A stretch of DNA of 10,712 nucleotides from UBA931 sp036825435 (lineage in GTDB: Bacteria; Pseudomonadota; Gammaproteobacteria; Burkholderiales; Casimicrobiaceae). The stretch lies in assembly GCA_036825435.1 (NCBI GenBank), contig DAISYG010000075.1, positions 1-10,712 of the forward strand, given 5' to 3'. The notes beneath the pieces are model-generated. The model worked only from the letters and a program-made list of their open reading frames with translations. It had not been told where the DNA came from and did not search any database. The translations under genes were made by a program, and so were the position numbers. Positions 7,356 to 10,712 of this stretch are shown one piece after another; positions within the stretch are counted from its first letter, which is position 1; each line of letters starts with the position of its first letter.

Positions 7356-8684
7356 CTATGCGCCGCATACGACCTCACCACGCAATGAGTGCGCAAATGC
7401 CTGCGTGATGTGCACGTCGATATATTGTCCGATCAACGCCGCATCGCCGGCAAAATTCACAACGCGATTGTTGTCGGTGCGAGCCTGTAATTCATTTTGA
7501 TTTTTAGCCGCCCGCCCCGTCACCAGAACACGTTGCGTCGAATCCAGCATCGCCGCGCTGTATTCACGGTAATGTGTATCAAGCATCGTTTGCAGTGCTT
7601 CAAAACGTTTCTGTTGCACCTCGCGCGGAACTTCGTTGTTGAAATTGGCGGCAGGCGTTCCCGGGCGCGCGCTGTAAATGAAATTGAACGCGCCATCAAA
7701 ACGTACATCGTCAACGAGCTTCAAGGTCTGCGCAAAATCTTCGTCACTTTCACCGGGAAAACCGACAATGAAATCCGACGTAATCGAAAGATCGGGGCGC
7801 GCCGCACGCAACTTGCGAATAATTGATTTGTATTCAAGCACGGTATAGCCGCGCTTCATCATCGCCAACACGCGATCAGAACCTGACTGTACCGGCAGAT
7901 GCAATTGCGACACCAGCTTGGGCAATTGTGCGAACGCGTTGACCAGCCGCGACGACATTTCGCAAGGATGCGAGGTTGTGAAGCGCAAACGTTCGATGCC
8001 CGGAATTTCAGAAAGATACGCCAGCAATTCAGCAAGATCGATGATCGTGCCATCCGCTTTTGCGCCGCGATACGCGTTGACATTTTGCCCGAGCAAGGTA
8101 ATTTCCTTGACGCCCTGATCGGCAAGATCGGCAACTTCAATCAGCACGCTCTCAAACGGGCGTGAAATTTCTTCACCGCGCGTATAAGGAACAACACAGT
8201 ACGTACAATATTTACCGCAGCCTTCCATGATCGACACAAATGCCGAAGCACCTTCGACGCGCGGCGGTGGTAAATGATCGAATTTTTCAATCTCGGGAAA
8301 ACGAATATCCACTTGTGCCTTGCCACTGCGTTGGCGGGCTTCGATCATCTCCGGCAAACGATGCAAGGTTTGCGGACCAAACACAACATCCACAAACGGC
8401 GCGCGTTTGATAATGGCTTCACCTTCCTGCGATGCCACGCAACCGCCAACACCGATGATCATCTCCGGCTTGGCTTTTTTCAGCGCCCGCACTCGCCCCA
8501 GATCATGGAACACTTTCTCCTGCGCCTTCTCGCGTACCGAGCAGGTGTTGAATAAAATGATGTCCGCCTCGTCGGCGTTATCGGTCAATTCCACGCCGCC
8601 TTCATCGGCGAGGAGGTCGGCGATACGCGCCGAGTCGTATTCATTCATTTGGCAGCCGAAGGTACGCAGGTACAGCTTTTTCAT
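7356..8684 (-). CDS. miaB: tRNA-2-methylthio-N6-dimethylallyladenosine synthase MiaB
   Basis: MiaB is a radical-SAM methylthiotransferase that converts i6A37 to ms2i6A37 in tRNAs reading UNN codons. The 442-residue protein is complete and shows all three family domains. The N-terminal UPF0004 domain has the three cysteines of the auxiliary Fe-S cluster: Cys11 in FGCQMNEYDSARI, Cys48 in NTCSVREKAQEK and Cys82 in GVGGCVASQ. The radical-SAM domain has the CxxxCxxC motif CGKYCTYC (Cys156, Cys160, Cys163), then VPYTRGEE and LLGQNVNAY. The C-terminal TRAM domain begins around VLVTGRAAKNQ. It is slightly shorter than E. coli MiaB (474). The ATG at 8684 has no obvious Shine-Dalgarno. It is the first gene of the operon, with a candidate extended -10 promoter about 40 bases upstream. 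Confidence 0.97.
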   Translation of the reverse strand: MKKLYLRTFGCQMNEYDSARIADLLADEGGVELTDNADEADIILFNTCSVREKAQEKVFHDLGRVRALKKAKPEMIIGVGGCVASQEGEAIIKRAPFVDVVFGPQTLHRLPEMIEARQRSGKAQVDIRFPEIEKFDHLPPPRVEGASAFVSIMEGCGKYCTYCVVPYTRGEEISRPFESVLIEVADLADQGVKEITLLGQNVNAYRGAKADGTIIDLAELLAYLSEIPGIERLRFTTSHPCEMSSRLVNAFAQLPKLVSQLHLPVQSGSDRVLAMMKRGYTVLEYKSIIRKLRAARPDLSITSDFIVGFPGESDEDFAQTLKLVDDVRFDGAFNFIYSARPGTPAANFNNEVPREVQQKRFEALQTMLDTHYREYSAAMLDSTQRVLVTGRAAKNQNELQARTDNNRVVNFAGDAALIGQYIDVHITQAFAHSLRGEVVCGA

Positions 8685-8697
8685 AATCGGTTAATAG

Positions 8698-8719
8698 CGT
8701 TTTTGTGCAGAGAAAAACG
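8698..8719. repeat. Perfect 7-bp inverted repeat in the miaB leader
   Basis: CGTTTTT (8698-8704) and AAAAACG (8713-8719) form a perfect inverted repeat with an 8-base loop. It lies between the predicted miaB -10 and the miaB start and covers the expected transcription start. It could be a regulator binding site or a weak leader hairpin. The A/T-rich stem and the lack of a GC core make an intrinsic terminator unlikely. Confidence 0.4.
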
Positions 8720-8722
8720 TTA

Positions 8723-8752
8723 AGTATAACAAGAGCGCCACTTTCATTCGAA
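8723..8752 (-). promoter_or_regulatory. Candidate sigma70 promoter of the miaB operon
   Basis: On the minus strand TGTTATACT (8731-8723) is an extended -10 element, TGn followed by TATACT (5/6 to consensus). The -35 region is weak: TTCGAA at 8752-8747 with an 18-base spacer, 3/6 to consensus, as tolerated by extended -10 promoters. The predicted transcript would start near 8716 and leave a leader of about 30 bases before miaB. No other strong promoter is evident between genes further into the operon. Confidence 0.5.
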
Positions 8753-8791
8753 GCGGTCAGACGATGATGCACAATGTATTCGTTTTTTTCG

Positions 8792-9208
8792 TCAGAGTCC
8801 AAAATCGTCAAATGTTCTGCCAACCGGCTCGGATGGTGACGTGGGTGAGCGGGGAACCGCATCAGCATACATCGGCTTGTTTTCATACAACCGTAGCCCG
8901 CCTTTGATGAGGCGATAAATCACCCAAACGCTGACCACGAACAAAATCGGCCAACCGATGATGACCCAAGACAGAATACCGCCAATGATGAACCACGGCA
9001 GACTGAACCAGAATGTGCGAATTTGCCAACGAAAATGCCCTTCGTACAAGGTGCCGACCATATCGTCTTTTTTCACATAGTTCATGATGATCGCAATAAT
9101 CGCCGTGATTCCGCCGGAAATGAACAGCGCGGCGTACAGCACATAAATGACCATCGTTATCGTCCGGGCGGACTTTTCTTCAGCTTCGGGCAACATCACG
9201 TAAGACAT
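8792..9208 (-). CDS. Small integral membrane protein (DUF4870-like)
   Basis: This is a 138-residue protein of unknown function. The N-terminal ~17 residues are polar, then come a membrane helix (about 18-43, IYVLYAALFISGGITAIIAI), a loop containing YEGHFRWQIRTFWFS, and a hydrophobic stretch long enough for two more helices (about 68-102). The C-terminal tail of ~35 residues is polar and Pro/Ser-rich. The H-x-R-W-Q-I-R-T-F-W block between helices resembles DUF4870/Tic20-like small membrane proteins. The start is well fixed: ATG at 9208 with a perfect AGGAGG six bases upstream; the ATG at 9223 would swallow that site. It lies upstream of miaB on the same strand, but a 107-base gap holding a separate promoter suggests its own transcription unit, divergent from the EamA gene. 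Confidence 0.82.
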   Translation of the reverse strand: MSYVMLPEAEEKSARTITMVIYVLYAALFISGGITAIIAIIMNYVKKDDMVGTLYEGHFRWQIRTFWFSLPWFIIGGILSWVIIGWPILFVVSVWVIYRLIKGGLRLYENKPMYADAVPRSPTSPSEPVGRTFDDFGL

Positions 9209-9214
9209 GGCAAA

Positions 9215-9220
9215 CCTCCT
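9215..9220 (-). promoter_or_regulatory. Ribosome binding site (perfect AGGAGG) deciding the start of the small membrane protein
   Basis: The minus strand reads AGGAGG, six bases, then ATG at 9208. It is the strongest Shine-Dalgarno in the window and argues against the in-frame ATG at 9223, whose second and third codons would be this same AGGAGG. Confidence 0.8.
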
Positions 9221-9323
9221 CATTGACTCCGTTACTTTACCATGTTCATATTGTGTTTTTGCGAATACTCGGCGTTTGCGCGTAACATAACTCGCTCAAA
9301 CAATATCGTTCCAGTCACTCACC

Positions 9324-10211
9324 ATGGAAATCGCCAGCACTGCCGCCTTGATCACCGCCTTATGCTGGGCACTGGCCGGGCTAACTGCCGTGTACCCGGT
9401 TCAAGTACTGGGGCCGTTAACCTTCAACCGCATTCGCATGCAATTCATCGCCATGATGTTGTTGCTGATTGTTTTGGCAACCGGCGGTTGGCGCACGCTC
9501 AACGCATCGTATATCATCGCACTGCTGCTCTCCGGCACCATCGGCATTCTGATCGGTGACTCATTTCTTTACACCTCGCTGCAACGTTTGGGACCAAGAC
9601 GCAATTCCATTCTCTTTTCAACCAACGCGCCATGTACGGCTCTGCTCGGTTTCATCTTTTTGGATGAGCGGCTCAATATCGTCGCTATCATGGGTATCAC
9701 GCTGGTGGTCATCGGCGTTATTTGCGCAATCGCGTTCGGACAACGACATGCACAAAAAAGTTCGTGGGAAGATATACGCGGCTCCTTGTTGTTTGGTGTT
9801 GCCATCGCCTTGTGTGCTGCCGTCTGCCAGTCCGTCAGTGCGCTCATTGCCCGCCCGGTCATGAGTGCGGGTGTTGATCCCGTCGCCGCCAATCTGGTGC
9901 GTGTCAGCGTTGCTTTGGTCGCATTGACTTGCGCCGGATTTGTGCCGCGCTGGCGCAACACCGTACCGTTGACACCGCGCATGGTCGGGCAAACCGCCAT
10001 CAGCGGCATGTTCGGCATGGGTATCGGCATGACCTGTTTGATGTTCGCGCTCGCCCACGGCAAAACCGGATTGGTCGCCACACTCTCATCGGTGACGCCA
10101 GTGATGATCCTGCCCATTTTGTGGCTGCTCACCAAACAGCGCCCACCGCTCGGTGCTTGGATCGGTGCCGCGATCACCGTAGTCGGCATCGCGTTCATCC
10201 TCAACCATTGA
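9324..10211 (+). CDS. EamA/DMT-family transporter
   Basis: This is a full-length 295-residue inner-membrane transporter of the drug/metabolite transporter superfamily, predicted to move small metabolites or amino-acid-like compounds; the substrate cannot be read from sequence. It shows the typical ten hydrophobic helices in two EamA repeats of about 140 residues. The first repeat (about 1-140) contains the family-typical stretch GDSFLYTSLQRLGPRRNSIL and the helix-5 region GFIFLDERLNIVAIMGITLV. The second (about 155-294) contains the equivalent LMFALAHGKTGLVATLSSVTPV and ends in GAAITVVGIAFILNH. The ATG at 9324 starts the first helix almost at once, as usual for the family, but has no evident Shine-Dalgarno. 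The gene is divergent from the small membrane protein gene, with 115 bases between the two starts. Confidence 0.93.
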   Translation: MEIASTAALITALCWALAGLTAVYPVQVLGPLTFNRIRMQFIAMMLLLIVLATGGWRTLNASYIIALLLSGTIGILIGDSFLYTSLQRLGPRRNSILFSTNAPCTALLGFIFLDERLNIVAIMGITLVVIGVICAIAFGQRHAQKSSWEDIRGSLLFGVAIALCAAVCQSVSALIARPVMSAGVDPVAANLVRVSVALVALTCAGFVPRWRNTVPLTPRMVGQTAISGMFGMGIGMTCLMFALAHGKTGLVATLSSVTPVMILPILWLLTKQRPPLGAWIGAAITVVGIAFILNH

Positions 10212-10260
10212 CAGCGAAAACCCTGATGACTGCACAGATTTCTTTTCCAAGGTTTGGGTT

Positions 10261-10266
10261 TATACT
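10261..10266 (+). promoter_or_regulatory. Possible -10 element upstream of the DUF3460-like gene
   Basis: TATACT (5/6 to the -10 consensus) lies 30 bases before the ATG at 10296. No good -35 is found at 16-18 bases (best TTTCTT at 10239-10244), so this is only a candidate. Readthrough from the EamA gene, which ends 84 bases upstream of the start, is equally possible. Confidence 0.3.
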
Positions 10267-10295
10267 GCCTTTGTTTTCAGATCTCTGACGGATAA

Positions 10296-10502
10296 ATGAC
10301 CATGCCCATGCTGCCCTCCCGCCACTACAACTCCGACGCCAACGCGTTCCTGCGTGACTTCATCGAGCAACACCCGGAGGTCGTACAAAAACAGAAAGAA
10401 GGCGTCAGTCTGTGGTGGCATCACGATGCCGAAGCGGTGCAAGCGCAACGCGAAGCCAACCGACATTCGAAAGAAGATTTTCAAGAAAATGAAAATCGAT
10501 AG
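10296..10502 (+). CDS. DUF3460-family small protein
   Basis: This is a 68-residue soluble protein of unknown function. The pattern YNSDANAFLRDFIEQHPEVV, then QKEGVSLWW and AQREANRHS, matches my recollection of DUF3460: short proteins with Y-x-S-D...F-L-R-x-F...H-P-x-V-V...Q...G...W-W followed by an Arg/Gln-rich stretch, seen mainly in betaproteobacteria. The usual C-terminal ending of the family (around VPQK-x-Y-V-Y) is replaced here by an acidic-basic tail (KEDFQENENR), so the last ~12 residues look divergent. The start is uncertain among ATGs at 10296, 10302 and 10308; GGA upstream fits the first two about equally. No membrane segment or cysteine is present. Confidence 0.8.
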   Translation: MTMPMLPSRHYNSDANAFLRDFIEQHPEVVQKQKEGVSLWWHHDAEAVQAQREANRHSKEDFQENENR

Positions 10503-10658
10503 TTTTTACAACTATTTTTTTGAGACTGAAGCAAATTAGAGGATGAACTACTCCGTCGCAAGTAGTGAAGTATCCTGAAGCAACGCGAGTTGATAATCAG
10601 AATGTAATTTGTCGTATTCTTTTTCTTAATTCTTCACATATCGTCCAATCATTTGTTC
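10503..10658. other. AT-rich non-coding stretch with two small hairpins
   Basis: No credible gene lies here. Two inverted repeats sit close together. ACTACT (10547-10552) pairs with AGTAGT (10561-10566) around an 8-base loop, and CAAC (10581-10584) pairs with GTTG (10589-10592) around GCGA, a GNRA-type tetraloop. Neither is followed by a U-tract on the + strand, so they are not convincing terminators. The base composition differs from the adjoining genes, and the stretch abuts the probable insertion sequence end. Confidence 0.35.
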
Positions 10659-10712
10659 TGAACCGCTCCGGGTTTTTCGGAGGCTCCACCTTTTGAGAGA
10701 ATGGAGCTTATG
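10659..10712 (+). mobile_element. Probable left end of an insertion sequence (IS3-like), cut by the window
   Basis: From TGAACCGCTCC at 10659 the sequence has the look of an IS3-family terminus: it starts with TG and is followed by a CTCCG...CGGAG inverted repeat (10666-10670 with 10678-10682) and a second one, GCTCCA...TGGAGC (10683-10688 with 10702-10707). It ends in GGAG, three bases, then ATG at 10710-10712, the last triplet of the window. That ATG would be the first codon of a transposase orfA. No transposase residues are visible, so the call rests on recollection of similar IS ends. Confidence 0.42.

Noticed and set aside
9225..9323. Promoters in the divergent intergenic region
   Set aside because: Both divergent genes need promoters here, and TTGCGA with TAACAT at an 18-base spacing is possible for the + strand, but each match is only 4/6 and several equal alternatives exist, so none is annotated.
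9569..10204. 211-codon open frame on the - strand opposite the EamA transporter
   Set aside because: The + strand encodes a complete ten-helix transporter; the antisense product has a biased composition and no recognisable domain.
10218..10261. AAACCC...GGGTTT inverted repeat after the EamA stop as a terminator
   Set aside because: The arms are only six bases with a loop of about 32, and no U-tract follows; the right arm also overlaps the candidate -10 region.

Overview
The window reads as chromosomal DNA of a proteobacterium, most likely a betaproteobacterium. The evidence is the order miaB, ybeZ(phoH)-ybeY-corC-lnt on the minus strand, plus a small DUF3460-type protein near the right end, a family I associate with betaproteobacteria. 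The core genes look moderately GC-rich. The two ends of the window (about 1-570 and 10503-10712) are visibly more AT-rich and look accessory.

Layout. Positions 3-419 (+) hold the 3' part of an unrecognised AT-rich gene that is open at the window edge. Positions 573-8684 (-) hold one compact operon, transcribed right to left: miaB (tRNA methylthiotransferase), a large zinc metalloprotease lipoprotein, phoH/ybeZ (PhoH-like ATPase), ybeY (16S rRNA maturation endonuclease), corC/ybeX (CBS-domain protein) and lnt (apolipoprotein N-acyltransferase). The genes are 14-18 nt apart or overlap. An extended -10 promoter lies just upstream of miaB. Positions 8792-9208 (-) encode a small three-helix membrane protein with a perfect Shine-Dalgarno. 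Divergent from it, 9324-10211 (+) encodes a ten-helix EamA/DMT transporter, followed by the DUF3460-type gene (10296-10502, +). The last ~55 bases look like the left end of an insertion sequence (probably IS3 family) whose putative transposase start codon is the last triplet of the window.

How the genes work together. MiaB, YbeZ, YbeY and CorC/YbeX form a known translation/ribosome-quality neighbourhood, and Lnt completes lipoprotein maturation. The departure from the usual order is the ~2.8 kb metzincin-type protease gene between miaB and ybeZ. Its product has a clear lipobox, so it is itself a predicted Lnt substrate. I found no RNA gene, CRISPR array or complete mobile element, and no convincing rho-independent terminator. 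Most of the window is well-known housekeeping sequence. The parts most worth a second look are the protease insertion in the operon, the A9 tract at the ybeY start, the inverted repeat in the miaB leader, and the two accessory-looking edges.
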